Source: Chryseobacterium sp. Leaf394 (GTDB taxonomy: Bacteria > Bacteroidota > Bacteroidia > Flavobacteriales > Weeksellaceae). From it: 64,000 nucleotides of DNA. The stretch's first letter is position 1. The number at the start of each line of letters is the position of its first letter. The stretch lies in NCBI RefSeq assembly GCF_001424105.1, contig NZ_LMQH01000011.1, positions 586,004 to 650,003 of the forward strand, given 5' to 3'. The position numbers and the translations under genes were made by a program. Below, in pieces: positions 51,264 through 59,981 of the stretch. Below the pieces are notes generated by a model. The model was not told where the DNA came from and did no database searches. It saw only the letters and a program-made list of their open reading frames with translations.

Positions 51264-53222
51264 TTACCTAACTTTCATCTTCCCATTCTTAAATCTCACA
51301 CTTGCCGTCTGATAATATGAGATGGTTTTGGCAGCCAATCCCTGATCCTTTGTTTTTAATTCGGATAAAGTTTGCTTTTCATTTCCTGAAACATTAAACT
51401 GCTTTAATCTCTTTCTGTCATCAATTTGGGTAAATATATTTCCCTTCAACATTCCCAACGTTCTGTAATTGCCGATAAAAGCTCTTTCATCTCCAGCTTT
51501 CATTTGATTAATATCTTTTCCGTACAGACTTGTATTGTAATTCCAGCCCAGATATCCGAACAATGTAGGTATCAGATCGATCTGTGAAGTCAGGCGGTCA
51601 ATTCTTTTTGGTGGCTGTGGAAGATTATAAATAATGGCAGGAATATGATGCCTGTCGATATTGATCTCCCACTTTCCGGCGCTGCTCGCACAATGGTCTG
51701 CAACGATAACAAATACGGTATTTTTGAACCAGGGTTTGGTTTTGGCATCGGCAATGAATTTCCCTAAAGCATAATCTGTATATTTCACGGCAGCATTTCT
51801 GTCACCTTGCGGGAGATCGATCTTTCCTGCCGGGAAAGTGTAGGGTTTGTGATTGGAAGTCGTCATCACAAACTGGAAAAACGGTTTGTTTGCTTTGGCA
51901 CTTTTATCGGCATACTTGATGGATTGTTTGTAAAGGTCTTCATCGCAGATTCCCCACGCATTTTCGAATTTCACCTCGTTATCAGGAATTGCAAATCTTT
52001 GTGTTTTGATATCATCAGATAATGGATTTCCACGATCCCTGTCTACAATGTCAAATCCCTGTCCGCCAAAAAAAGTGTTCATATTATCAAAATAACCGTC
52101 ACCACCATAAATAAAATATGGCTGATAATTTTTTGACTTTACAATTGTAGAAACCGAGAATAAATTCTGATTATTTGGTCTCCTTACGATACTGTTTCCC
52201 GGAGTTGGCGGGACAAATAGTGTTAAAGCTTCCATTCCACGAACCGTTCTCGTTCCCGTTGCATAGAGGTTTGTAAAGAAGATACTTTCATTGGACAATT
52301 GATCATAGTTGGACGTGAGATGATCTTTATTCCCGAACTCTGTCAGAAAATCTGCACTGAAACTTTCTATGGCAATAAGAATAATATTAGGTCTCTGTTC
52401 CTGATTCCCTGTGGTTATTCTGGAGATGTCATTGTATTTGGTAGTTGTATATTTTTGATTCTGCTGTAAGAGATCACTTTTAACAATGGAATAAGCATCT
52501 TTTTCGGGAAGTTTAGGATAGAAAGTTTCATAATCAAGTTCGTTTGATTTGAAAGCAGTTACAAAAGAAAAAGCACCATTCTTCCCCAATTCATTGACCA
52601 CTAGATTATTACTGAAATCTGCCTGCTTGTTCTTCATTACCAGTCCTAAAATAACAGCAATTGCCAAAACCGGAACGGCATGGGTAAAACGATTACGGAA
52701 AGGACTTTTTTCAGAAAATGTGTTTCTAAAAATATTTGATCTTTTAAACAAGACAAACGTTGCTATGATCAACCCCACCAAAACAACACCGATCACGGGC
52801 AAAGGATAAGATTGGTTGATGTTTTCAACAACTTCGTAGGTATAGATCAGATAGTCTACCGCAATGAAATTGAATCTTACACCAAATTCATCCCAGAAAG
52901 GAATTTCTGCCAAAAGACTGAAATAAATGATGATGAAAATTAAGATCAGATAAAAATAAATAAAACATTTGTCGAACAAAGATCCGATCCATCTTTTTGG
53001 TAAGATCAAAAGGTAAAAGGCGTACAATGATAAAAACAATGAACCCATCGTCACATCAAACAGAAAACCTGTAAAAAATGCCCTGATTATATTGATGAAA
53101 TTAAGATCGAGATCTTTCACTGACCAGAAAAGCAATACGATCCTTATTATCGTTGATAATAAAACATATAAACCTAAAACACCGAATAGTGTTGAAAATC
53201 TTCCAGTTATAAGCTTTTTCAT
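51264..53222 (-). CDS. LtaS-like sulfatase-fold phosphoglycerol or phosphoethanolamine transferase
   Basis: This is a 652-residue protein with about five N-terminal membrane spans (residues 10-190) and a periplasmic alkaline-phosphatase-fold domain. Metal and catalytic motifs: IILIAIESFSADFL (Glu), the likely nucleophile Thr near 324 in GTRTVRGMEAL, VIVADHCASSAGKWE with Asp-His, and IDRHHIPAIIY with His. The family moves a phospholipid head group onto a glycolipid and leaves diacylglycerol. Its start overlaps the diacylglycerol-kinase stop by 4 bases (ATGA), which fits recycling of that product. Lipid A or another glycolipid is the inferred acceptor. Confidence 0.9.
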   Translation of the reverse strand: MKKLITGRFSTLFGVLGLYVLLSTIIRIVLLFWSVKDLDLNFINIIRAFFTGFLFDVTMGSLFLSLYAFYLLILPKRWIGSLFDKCFIYFYLILIFIIIYFSLLAEIPFWDEFGVRFNFIAVDYLIYTYEVVENINQSYPLPVIGVVLVGLIIATFVLFKRSNIFRNTFSEKSPFRNRFTHAVPVLAIAVILGLVMKNKQADFSNNLVVNELGKNGAFSFVTAFKSNELDYETFYPKLPEKDAYSIVKSDLLQQNQKYTTTKYNDISRITTGNQEQRPNIILIAIESFSADFLTEFGNKDHLTSNYDQLSNESIFFTNLYATGTRTVRGMEALTLFVPPTPGNSIVRRPNNQNLFSVSTIVKSKNYQPYFIYGGDGYFDNMNTFFGGQGFDIVDRDRGNPLSDDIKTQRFAIPDNEVKFENAWGICDEDLYKQSIKYADKSAKANKPFFQFVMTTSNHKPYTFPAGKIDLPQGDRNAAVKYTDYALGKFIADAKTKPWFKNTVFVIVADHCASSAGKWEINIDRHHIPAIIYNLPQPPKRIDRLTSQIDLIPTLFGYLGWNYNTSLYGKDINQMKAGDERAFIGNYRTLGMLKGNIFTQIDDRKRLKQFNVSGNEKQTLSELKTKDQGLAAKTISYYQTASVRFKNGKMKVR

Positions 53223-53587
53223 AAGTAAGGGAAATATATTATAGCGAGTAATATTAGAACTGAGATCACAGCGAAAATCATTGCTCCGGAAGCGATGTCC
53301 TTAACAAAACCGATTTTTTTATGATAATCCGGATGAACAAAATCGCAGAGTTTTTCCACGGCGGTATTCAGACTTTCCGCAGTAAGAATAAGTCCGAAAC
53401 CCAGGATCTGGAACATCCATTCAAATTTTGTGATCTTAAAATAGAATCCGAGAACAATGAAAATAACACCAACAAAAGCCTGTGTCATTATAGAATGCTC
53501 TGTTTTTAGCAGCAAATAAGCGCCTTTAAATGTGTACTTAAGGCTTTTGGCTCTTCCTTTCAGGAAATTGTCATTGATATCCTTCAT
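53219..53587 (-). CDS. dgkA: Diacylglycerol kinase
   Basis: This is a 122-residue protein when started at 53587 (MKDINDNFLKGRAKS). A Met 9 residues upstream is possible but gives an atypical start. It has three membrane spans. The family signature AESLNTAVEKLCDFV and the following KIGFVKDIASGAMIFAVISVL are present. It phosphorylates diacylglycerol to phosphatidate in the inner membrane. It is translationally coupled to the LtaS-like transferase whose by-product is diacylglycerol. A response-regulator-type site lies about 110 bases upstream. Undecaprenol kinase activity is an alternative for this family. Confidence 0.92.
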   Translation of the reverse strand: MKDINDNFLKGRAKSLKYTFKGAYLLLKTEHSIMTQAFVGVIFIVLGFYFKITKFEWMFQILGFGLILTAESLNTAVEKLCDFVHPDYHKKIGFVKDIASGAMIFAVISVLILLAIIYFPYL

Positions 53588-53695
53588 ATCAATGATTTGC
53601 AATTTGAAAAACACTTTTATTTTTAAATGCCTTTGTAATTAAGGAACAGGAGATTATCTGCATACATGAAATTATGCAGCAAAACTAGAAGTGAA

Positions 53696-53713
53696 TTTTG
53701 AAGAAATTTTGAA
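53696..53713 (-). promoter_or_regulatory. Putative response-regulator site before dgkA
   Basis: TTTTGAAGAAATTTTGAA holds two TTTTGAA halves with an 11-base period. The 18 bases are identical to 55705-55722. It lies about 110 bases before the dgkA start and just past the histidine-kinase stop, so the dgkA-ltaS-PAP2 run may have its own promoter. Confidence 0.75.
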
Positions 53714-53715
53714 TT

Positions 53716-55002
53716 TTACAATTTGACAGTAAAAATGTGCAGATTATTTTCAAATTTGTAATCGATCGTCCAACGGTGAAAATTGCATATCTCATTGATG
53801 ATTGCCAGTCCCAGGCCACTTCCGCTATTGTCTGTAGAAAGCTTTGAAAACCTTTTAAACAGAAGGTCTGTATTTAGTTTTTCTTTTCCAGAATTGGAAA
53901 CTTGAAAAAATGAATTTGTTAATTTTACGGAGATCGATCCTTCACGTGATGTATGTCGGATTGCATTTAGGATCAGGTTATTGATCAAAACTTCAGTCAA
54001 TCCAACATTTCCATTGACATTAACATCGAAAGAGATATTTTCTGTTACAGCGATATTCTTTTGCTCAAAGTGCTCGCTGAAAACATCCATACTTTGATGA
54101 AGTATCTCATCGATCTGAATGCTCTCAGAATTATCGAACTGGCTGTTATCTATTTTAGCCAGCAACAAAAGGTTTTTATTGATTCTTGAACTTCTGGTCA
54201 GGGCTTTGTTCATCTCCTCTGCAATGTTGTACTGTTTTTCAGTCAGATTTTCATCTTGCAACAAGAGATCAAGTTTGTTCTTGAGAATGGCTAAAGGCGT
54301 CTGCAATTCATGTGAGGCATTTTCCGTAAACTCTTTTTGCGTCTTGTAAACGGATACATTATGGTCGATCAGCTTTCTCAATGAACCATTTAATTCTTCA
54401 AATTCAAAAGTATCCGTCTCTTGAAATTCAATGTTTGTCTGGGTATTGAGATTGAAGTTTTTAAGTTTGTCCAATGTGTCCCGAAACGGCATCCAGATCG
54501 TCTTGGACAGCCTTCTGTTTAGAATGAACAATCCAGTTACGATCAATATAAAAAAGAATAATGTAATGAGACCAATGATCATCACTGTGCCTTCAGTTTC
54601 CTCAATATTAGTCTCTATGGTAAAGAGATAAGGTTGATTTTTAATGTAAATAAGCTTTTGAAGGCATCTGTAACGTTCGATTGTTTTGTCCGCAGAAAAA
54701 GGTTTGTATTTTTCTGTTGTAAAGATCGAGTCCTTCTTTAATTGATTGGAAGATATTCTTTCAATATTGGTTCCAGGCTGAATGTGGTTCCATAATGCAA
54801 CACTGCGTTGTAATTCATCCATGGAAGCATTCATCTTGTTAAGCTCATATCCAGTTTTTTCTGCAACAATCTCATTATGCTCATCCAATTCATCCTGCCA
54901 AATCGAATCTACCACAAAATAATACACCGGAATACTTATCACCAGCACAATCATTACAAACACTAAAAATGGTCTTGTGGTTTTACTTAATAAAGGTTTC
55001 AT
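53716..55002 (-). CDS. Sensor histidine kinase
   Basis: This is a 428-residue membrane kinase. Two spans (about 10-30 and 140-162) flank a periplasmic sensor of about 110 residues. The HisKA motif is FTENASHELQTPLAILKNK with His near 230, then the N-box VLINNLILNAIRHT and the G-box GSGLGLAIINEICNFH. It autophosphorylates and passes phosphate to the regulator encoded 3 bases upstream. The signal is unknown, but the regulated genes point to envelope stress, for example cationic peptides. Confidence 0.93.
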   Translation of the reverse strand: MKPLLSKTTRPFLVFVMIVLVISIPVYYFVVDSIWQDELDEHNEIVAEKTGYELNKMNASMDELQRSVALWNHIQPGTNIERISSNQLKKDSIFTTEKYKPFSADKTIERYRCLQKLIYIKNQPYLFTIETNIEETEGTVMIIGLITLFFFILIVTGLFILNRRLSKTIWMPFRDTLDKLKNFNLNTQTNIEFQETDTFEFEELNGSLRKLIDHNVSVYKTQKEFTENASHELQTPLAILKNKLDLLLQDENLTEKQYNIAEEMNKALTRSSRINKNLLLLAKIDNSQFDNSESIQIDEILHQSMDVFSEHFEQKNIAVTENISFDVNVNGNVGLTEVLINNLILNAIRHTSREGSISVKLTNSFFQVSNSGKEKLNTDLLFKRFSKLSTDNSGSGLGLAIINEICNFHRWTIDYKFENNLHIFTVKL

Positions 55003-55005
55003 AGT

Positions 55006-55683
55006 TTAAATTGTTTGCCATTTATATCCCGTTCCATACACTGTTTTTAGATAGTGATCACATCCGGCATCGTATAATTTCTTTTTTAGATTCTTGATGT
55101 GGGCATATACAAAATCGTGGTTATCCAACATATCTGCAAAGTCACCGGAAAGATGTTCAGCCAAGGTACTTTTAGAAATTACTTTATTCTTATTGCCTAC
55201 AAAATAGATCAACAGGTCAAATTCTTTCTTTGTTAGGATAATTGTCTTATTATTGATGGTAACCGTCTTAGATAAAAGGTCGATCTGCAATTCATTCTGA
55301 TTGATTATATTGGAATTGTTGAACTGTTTTCTTCTAATAATGGAATAAATCCTAGCCATCAATTCTGAAAGATGAAACGGCTTGGTAAGATAATCGTCAG
55401 CACCCAATTGAAGTCCCTTGATCTTATCGTCCAAAGCATTTTTGGCCGATATAATAATGACACCATCCTGTTTATTTTGCTTCTTCAGTTCCTCAAGAAT
55501 TGCGAGGCCACTACCATCGGGAAGCATTATGTCCAGTAGGATGCAATCATACTGGAATGTTCCTATCTTTTCAATAGCCTCGTAAAAAGTGGTTGCGAAT
55601 TCACAGATGTAATTTTCGCCAGATAGATATTCGGCAATGCTTTTTGCAAGTTCGATCTCGTCTTCTATGATAAGGATTTTCAT
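55006..55683 (-). CDS. OmpR-family response regulator
   Basis: This is a 225-residue protein with a receiver domain (acidic IIEDE, phospho-acceptor Asp51 in CILLDIMLPDGSG, Lys in IISAKNA) and a C-terminal winged helix (LTKKEFDLLIYFVGNKNKVISKSTLAEHL ... HIKNLKKKLYDAG ... IKTVYGTGYKW, with slight changes). Members bind tandem direct repeats with a period of 10-11 bases. Exactly such a site lies 21 bases before its own start, and similar ones lie before dgkA, the TSUP permease and the TonB-type receptor. Confidence 0.94.
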   Translation of the reverse strand: MKILIIEDEIELAKSIAEYLSGENYICEFATTFYEAIEKIGTFQYDCILLDIMLPDGSGLAILEELKKQNKQDGVIIISAKNALDDKIKGLQLGADDYLTKPFHLSELMARIYSIIRRKQFNNSNIINQNELQIDLLSKTVTINNKTIILTKKEFDLLIYFVGNKNKVISKSTLAEHLSGDFADMLDNHDFVYAHIKNLKKKLYDAGCDHYLKTVYGTGYKWQTI

Positions 55684-55704
55684 TGTGCTAATTTACACTT
55701 TGAA

Positions 55705-55722
55705 TTTTGAAGAAATTTTGAA
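55705..55722 (-). promoter_or_regulatory. Putative autoregulatory site of the response regulator
   Basis: TTTTGAAGAAATTTTGAA holds two TTTTGAA halves 11 bases apart. A third half-like CTTTGAA lies at 55698-55704. It is 21 bases before the regulator start codon. It is identical to the site before dgkA. Confidence 0.75.
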
Positions 55723-56035
55723 GGGATATACAAAATTAAAAAAGATCGTTTTTGCAAAAAATGTTTTATATATACATTAGTTTCAAATTTAGATACTCAT
55801 AATAAATCTAAAAAGGATTTTTTATTCATTTTAGGAACTAATTAGCCCATATCTTTTAAGTAGCCTCCACCTGCTATGTCAACTGCTTCACACATGAAGC
55901 AATTTGTGATAACTGTATATTCTAATATAATTACATATAATGTAAATATGGTATATATTTCGTAATATTTTCGCTTTATGATTACGTATTTGGTATTAAT
56001 ATTGCAAGATGACTTAGTAACCAAAATCAAATATT
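55723..56035. other. Intergenic stretch between divergent genes
   Basis: This is A+T-rich DNA between the response-regulator gene and the rightward lamin-tail gene. A leftward frame at 55842-56030 (62 residues) has no recognisable features and I do not accept it as a gene. No clear promoter box was identified for the gene at 56036. Confidence 0.4.
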
Positions 56036-56896
56036 ATGAAAAAAGTCTTTATTTTTATCGGGCTGGTCTCGACCGTTGCATTATCTAATGCTCAAATCGT
56101 TATTAATGAAATTTATACGGGAGGTGGAATTTTAGGAGCAACGCTTACTAATGATTTCATAGAACTAAAGAATATTGGAAATGCTACATCTACACTTAAT
56201 GGTGCAACCATACAGTATGGCCCAATTTCCGGAGCATTTACCCAGTATCATACACTGCCTAATATTACCTTAGCTCCCGGACAGACTTATTTAATTCAAG
56301 AAGGTTCTGATGGTGGCGGAATTATCAATCTCGTTAATCCCAATCTTATTGTAAACGTTGTACTTAATTTTAACGGAACCGCTCCTACAGTAGGACTTGG
56401 CTTAGGACTCGCCCTTACTTCTGGTAAAGTTGCTTTGGCAAATAATACCACACAGGTTAGTGGACCCACTGCATCCAATGTTTTAGACTTTGTGGGATAT
56501 GGTCTGGCTAATCAATACGAAGGTTCAGGAGCTGCTCCTTCTCCGAGCATATTAAATTCAATTACGAGAGTCTCAGGAGACACTAATAATAATAACGTAG
56601 ATTTTACCGTTACCCTTCCTAGTCCACAGGCTGGAGTTTTAGCCGTAAATGATATATTATCCAGCTCCATGAATAACAGCAATTTCATACAAAATACTTT
56701 GGTAAAGAATAATGAAATTTTTTTCCGTCGAGATGTGAAAGATGTAAAAGTTTATACTCTTTCAGGGCAGCTGATTAAAACAGGATCAGTAAATAATAAT
56801 GATAAACTTAATATCGCAGAGCTGCAAAAAGGAACTTATATTATTAAAGGTATTAGCGACAATAAAGTGGTTTCCCAAAAGATTTTAAAAGAGTAA
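56036..56896 (+). CDS. Lamin-tail-domain surface protein with T9SS sorting signal
   Basis: This is a 286-residue protein. The signal peptide is MKKVFIFIGLVSTVALSNAQ. Residues about 20-170 form a lamin-tail (LTD) domain, with IVINEIYTGGG, DFIELKNIGNATSTLNGATIQYG and NVLDFVGYG as signatures. The last about 70 residues resemble a type A T9SS sorting domain (DVKVYTLSGQLIKTGSV ... LNIAELQKGTYIIKGI ... SQKILKE). It is predicted to be cell-surface bound or secreted. Function is unknown. A perfect hairpin terminator follows. Confidence 0.88.
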   Translation: MKKVFIFIGLVSTVALSNAQIVINEIYTGGGILGATLTNDFIELKNIGNATSTLNGATIQYGPISGAFTQYHTLPNITLAPGQTYLIQEGSDGGGIINLVNPNLIVNVVLNFNGTAPTVGLGLGLALTSGKVALANNTTQVSGPTASNVLDFVGYGLANQYEGSGAAPSPSILNSITRVSGDTNNNNVDFTVTLPSPQAGVLAVNDILSSSMNNSNFIQNTLVKNNEIFFRRDVKDVKVYTLSGQLIKTGSVNNNDKLNIAELQKGTYIIKGISDNKVVSQKILKE

Positions 56897-56916
56897 TTCG
56901 CTAAACAATTAACTTA

Positions 56917-56945
56917 GAAAACAGTTGCCCTCTGCAACTGTTTTC
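56917..56945 (+). terminator. Terminator after the lamin-tail gene
   Basis: GAAAACAGTTGC and GCAACTGTTTTC form a perfect 12-bp stem around the loop CCTCT (56917-56945), with Ts on the 3' side. It starts 20 bases after the stop codon. Confidence 0.85.
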
Positions 56946-57425
56946 TTATTAGCCAATAATAGCCTCTTATGATTTGAATGTTTTTGAATTCTCATTCTAT
57001 TATACCTACACTTATTCTAAATCTTTATTTAGGTACAATTTTTAAAGCTTTTGAGAACATGTGACGACTTTTGCTAAAATCAAATGGATTATAAAAAGAG
57101 TAAATCAAAGTATTGGATTAACTTAATAAATATTCTGATTTAATACTATTAGAAAAGACTGCTGATAAAATCAGCTATCTTTATTGCAATTTCTAGAACT
57201 ACTTGGATCATGTGTTAAGTTTTTTTTGGTTATCTAATTTTGTGTGAATTTAAGGAGAATTATTTAATAATACACTGTGTATTGATTTCTTTCGAATTTA
57301 TAAATCAATAACAGGGCATTTAGGCGGAGCTATGTAAAGACTTGCAAACGAAAACTTCTGGCAGGGTATATTTGTAATTTTAATGTTAACTTTTAGGAAA
57401 TGGTCTTATTAGTTGTAAAGTAATT
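56946..57425. other. 480-base stretch without a recognised gene
   Basis: This is A+T-rich DNA between two terminators with no coding frame that I can support. It lies where cargo of the conjugative element probably begins, but I found no direct repeat or integrase-type site in it. Confidence 0.4.
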
Positions 57426-57449
57426 AAAAAGGGACGCAAAAAGCGTCCC
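57426..57449 (-). terminator. Terminator of the leftward DUF6520 gene
   Basis: GGGACGC-AAAAA-GCGTCCC (57431-57449) forms a perfect 7-bp G+C-rich stem. Read leftward, it is followed by TTTTT (57430-57426). It begins 7 bases after the stop of the gene at 57457. Confidence 0.88.
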
Positions 57450-57456
57450 CTGATTG

Positions 57457-57732
57457 TTATGGTAACTCATAAAGATTATCACCACACATCGTTTCAGAAG
57501 CACCGGCGTTGTGCAATTCTACATTTGGATCTGCAGTCCATTGGCAGAATGCGCCTACTGCAATGTTGCTGCAGTCCTGTAAGGTGTTTTGACACTCAAA
57601 CTGTCCGCCTCCGACATCAACAATTCTGTAGCCTTTTACAATGGCTTTTTTACTCTCTTTTGCCATCATTGTGGCAAATGCTGACCCTGTTCCTAATACA
57701 ATTAGGGCTACAGGAAAAAGAATTTTTTTCAT
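57457..57732 (-). CDS. DUF6520-like small exported protein
   Basis: This is a 91-residue protein. Its N-terminus MKKILFPVALIVLGTGSAFAT and the short Cys-containing tail (FECQNTLQDCSNIAVGAFCQW ... ETMCGDNLYELP) match my memory of the DUF6520 family of Flavobacteriia. These are small exported proteins encoded beside MauE-like membrane proteins, and the neighbour here is one. The cysteines probably form disulfides. Function is unknown. It is the last gene of a leftward cluster. Confidence 0.75.
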   Translation of the reverse strand: MKKILFPVALIVLGTGSAFATMMAKESKKAIVKGYRIVDVGGGQFECQNTLQDCSNIAVGAFCQWTADPNVELHNAGASETMCGDNLYELP

Positions 57733-57766
57733 AATAAAAAAATTTGATAATTGTGCCTACTCTTGG

Positions 57767-59278
57767 TCACGGTTTTCGGCTTCCCCGTTTTTCAAAATGT
57801 TTTTTTAATGAATTGGTTATACGGTATCGGATAAGTTGATGACCGACAATCACGTAAAAGTCTTTTTCGGTGATCAGAAAATCTGATAATGTTTCTTCTC
57901 CAAAATTTTCAATATACAGGCTTCCGATATATTCCTGTTGATCTGTTCTGTAAATGTCGATCACTTTACTATTTTTCCATCTCCTTTTGGACTCATTCTT
58001 ACCCCTCAAGTCAGAAGGATTGAACAGTAGTCCGAGAAATGGAGTAGCCTGACCGTTAACTTTCAGAGGGGGCTTTTCCATTTTGTTTCTACCATCTGAG
58101 AGCGCTCTGGTTTTAATCTGAGCTTTCTCAATAGTATCAATTGTCCGCATTTTATTTTTCAGCTGCATCACTGAATCCATGACTAAAAATTGATTTCTGT
58201 AAGAATAAATGTAACTGACAACTCCTCTTTTATGATCGGCGGATAAATGACCGTCTGAATCAAAGACTCCGTCATCTTGCCTTTCAAGAAGCTGAGGAAA
58301 TAATCTCACCTTATTCTTACCGGTTTTAGTGATGGTAAGTTGGCCCAGCATCAGATTTTTAGTTTTTGCAGATTGCGTTCTGAATGCAAAATTCCTTTCG
58401 TTTATGAGTTCAAGTTGAGTGAAGAATACATCATTAATACTGATTGGCCAATTTTCACTGTTATCCAGTTTTCCTTTGAGGATTATTGGGATAGTTCCGT
58501 CATAGATGTAGTAATATCCGTTACTAACTTTTATTTCAATTTTTTTGTAGGAGTATTTTTTCAAATCGAGTTTTATTTTGAAACGATTTATTTCACGTAA
58601 AGAACTGTCGACAGAAATCAGCTGCTGCGGAAAATTACGGTCCCCCAGAAATATATTCCCTTCACTTACACCTGCAAAATATAAACTGGATGTTTCCATA
58701 TCTCTGGTACTGGTCTTAATCAACGGATGCATCAGGAATCTTCTGGTAAAATTATTTTCCTGTTTAATGATGTACTCGGATTTTAGAAATAGAGTAGTCA
58801 CTAATAGGATTGCTGTAAAATTGGATATGATCAGGTAAGCAAGTGATCTTTTATAGGTCGATTTAAAAGTTTTTGCATTGATCAATACTGAGATTGCGCC
58901 TAACACAACACAGCATAAATTAAATATTAAATGTTCAGTCCAACCAAGGTCCTCTAAAATACCTCCGCAGGAACAAGGTACAAAGTCACTGTAATTCAAT
59001 ATCAGAAAGATGTAGACTGTAAATGCTGTCATTAATGCTGTAGAAAAATATAGTCCGGACTGTCTTAATTTATCTATGCTTAGAAAAAACACCACGACAA
59101 TTTCAATTATGATCACTGTGTATGAAACCCATCCTGCATAAGCACTGAGTAAGGGAGACTGTCCAATCTGAACCTGAAAATTTTCAAAGTCCATTGCTTT
59201 GCTTACAGCAGCATAACAAAAAAGCAGAATAAAAAAGTAACTTACTACTTTTGGAACATGTGGGATTAGTTTTTTCAT
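57767..59278 (-). CDS. MauE/DoxX-like membrane protein with a large periplasmic domain
   Basis: This is a 503-residue protein. Residues 1-175 hold about five membrane spans of the MauE methylamine-utilisation / DoxX type, including the motif PCSCGGILEDLGWTEHLIFN, where the cysteine pair suggests thiol-redox work. The C-terminal about 310 residues are soluble and strand-rich, like a beta-propeller (SSLYFAGVSEGNIFLGDRNFPQQLI, YYIYDGTIPIILKG). It lies between the DUF6520 gene and a 57-residue Cys-rich peptide gene. Disulfide formation in those small proteins is a plausible role, by inference. Confidence 0.82.
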   Translation of the reverse strand: MKKLIPHVPKVVSYFFILLFCYAAVSKAMDFENFQVQIGQSPLLSAYAGWVSYTVIIIEIVVVFFLSIDKLRQSGLYFSTALMTAFTVYIFLILNYSDFVPCSCGGILEDLGWTEHLIFNLCCVVLGAISVLINAKTFKSTYKRSLAYLIISNFTAILLVTTLFLKSEYIIKQENNFTRRFLMHPLIKTSTRDMETSSLYFAGVSEGNIFLGDRNFPQQLISVDSSLREINRFKIKLDLKKYSYKKIEIKVSNGYYYIYDGTIPIILKGKLDNSENWPISINDVFFTQLELINERNFAFRTQSAKTKNLMLGQLTITKTGKNKVRLFPQLLERQDDGVFDSDGHLSADHKRGVVSYIYSYRNQFLVMDSVMQLKNKMRTIDTIEKAQIKTRALSDGRNKMEKPPLKVNGQATPFLGLLFNPSDLRGKNESKRRWKNSKVIDIYRTDQQEYIGSLYIENFGEETLSDFLITEKDFYVIVGHQLIRYRITNSLKKHFEKRGSRKP

Positions 59279-59294
59279 TATTTTCTTATTACTA

Positions 59295-59468
59295 TTAAAT
59301 TATGGAGATTAATATCCATTGGACTTCAATTCCGCAGTAATCAGGCATTATCGAACCTTTTGCCAGAGTAATGGTCGTCTTAAAACTCCCCATACACTGC
59401 CATGTCCCGCTGGTCGGACATGTTTGACCCGTTGACTTTTTAGCAGATAAATGAGGAGTAGCTTTCAT
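59295..59468 (-). CDS. 57-residue cysteine-containing peptide
   Basis: The start at 59468 (MKATPHLSAKKSTGQTC) is chosen because nine further upstream residues overlap the previous gene and look unnatural. The peptide has three cysteines (TGQTC, TWQC, PDYC) and a short hydrophobic end (VQWILISII). There is no hydrophobic signal peptide; the N-terminus could be a leader. It sits directly before the MauE-like gene. It could be a small redox substrate or a peptide natural-product precursor. No family is recognised. Confidence 0.5.
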   Translation of the reverse strand: MKATPHLSAKKSTGQTCPTSGTWQCMGSFKTTITLAKGSIMPDYCGIEVQWILISII

Positions 59469-59472
59469 AATT

Positions 59473-59706
59473 TTATGGTTTTTTTCTCCAGTCATGTGTG
59501 TCTTTCACAGGTGGATCAGGTTCCAGTTCCAAATCAGAAACTTTCGATTTTGTATAATCCTGCCTGCTGGAATAACTTGTAGGTTGGCTCTCCTTGACAT
59601 TGCCGGAAGCAATTTTATATGTTTCAAATTCTACTTCTTCATGGGCACAGTTTTGAACGACAAAACTTCCGAATAAAATACCTAATAGTGGGATTGATTT
59701 TTTCAT
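59473..59706 (-). CDS. Small lipoprotein
   Basis: This is a 77-residue protein when started at 59706. A basic MKKS, a hydrophobic core (IPLLGILFGSFVVQ) and NC form a lipoprotein-like signal. The mature part is charged and disordered (EPDPPVKDTHDWRKKP). Upstream in-frame codons give no sensible signal and were not used. It heads the leftward 57-59.7 kb cluster. Function is unknown. Confidence 0.65.
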   Translation of the reverse strand: MKKSIPLLGILFGSFVVQNCAHEEVEFETYKIASGNVKESQPTSYSSRQDYTKSKVSDLELEPDPPVKDTHDWRKKP

Positions 59707-59981
59707 TTTAATAAAATTTTGTAAATAATTCCCGGCCGGATTATTAAGAATTCTTAGGTCAAAGATAGAGGGAAGAAGTGCCTGATAAAAGGCAATGGGG
59801 AGCATATTTTAAAATTAGGACGCGCTTATTCCGATATTAGTGCATCTAAAAAATTCAGGAAACAGGCACTATGTCTTATTGTTTCTTCATTAGGCAGTCA
59901 GAATCTTTTATCCACCTAGAAAATGCAGGATTATCTTTCAATTTTTATTTATTTTTGAAGAACACCAATCACATTTTAGGA

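Noticed and set aside
51264..53222. mcr/eptA-type phosphoethanolamine transferase
   Set aside because: The span pattern and the LtaS-like domain order differ from EptA, so only the wider sulfatase-fold transferase class is claimed.
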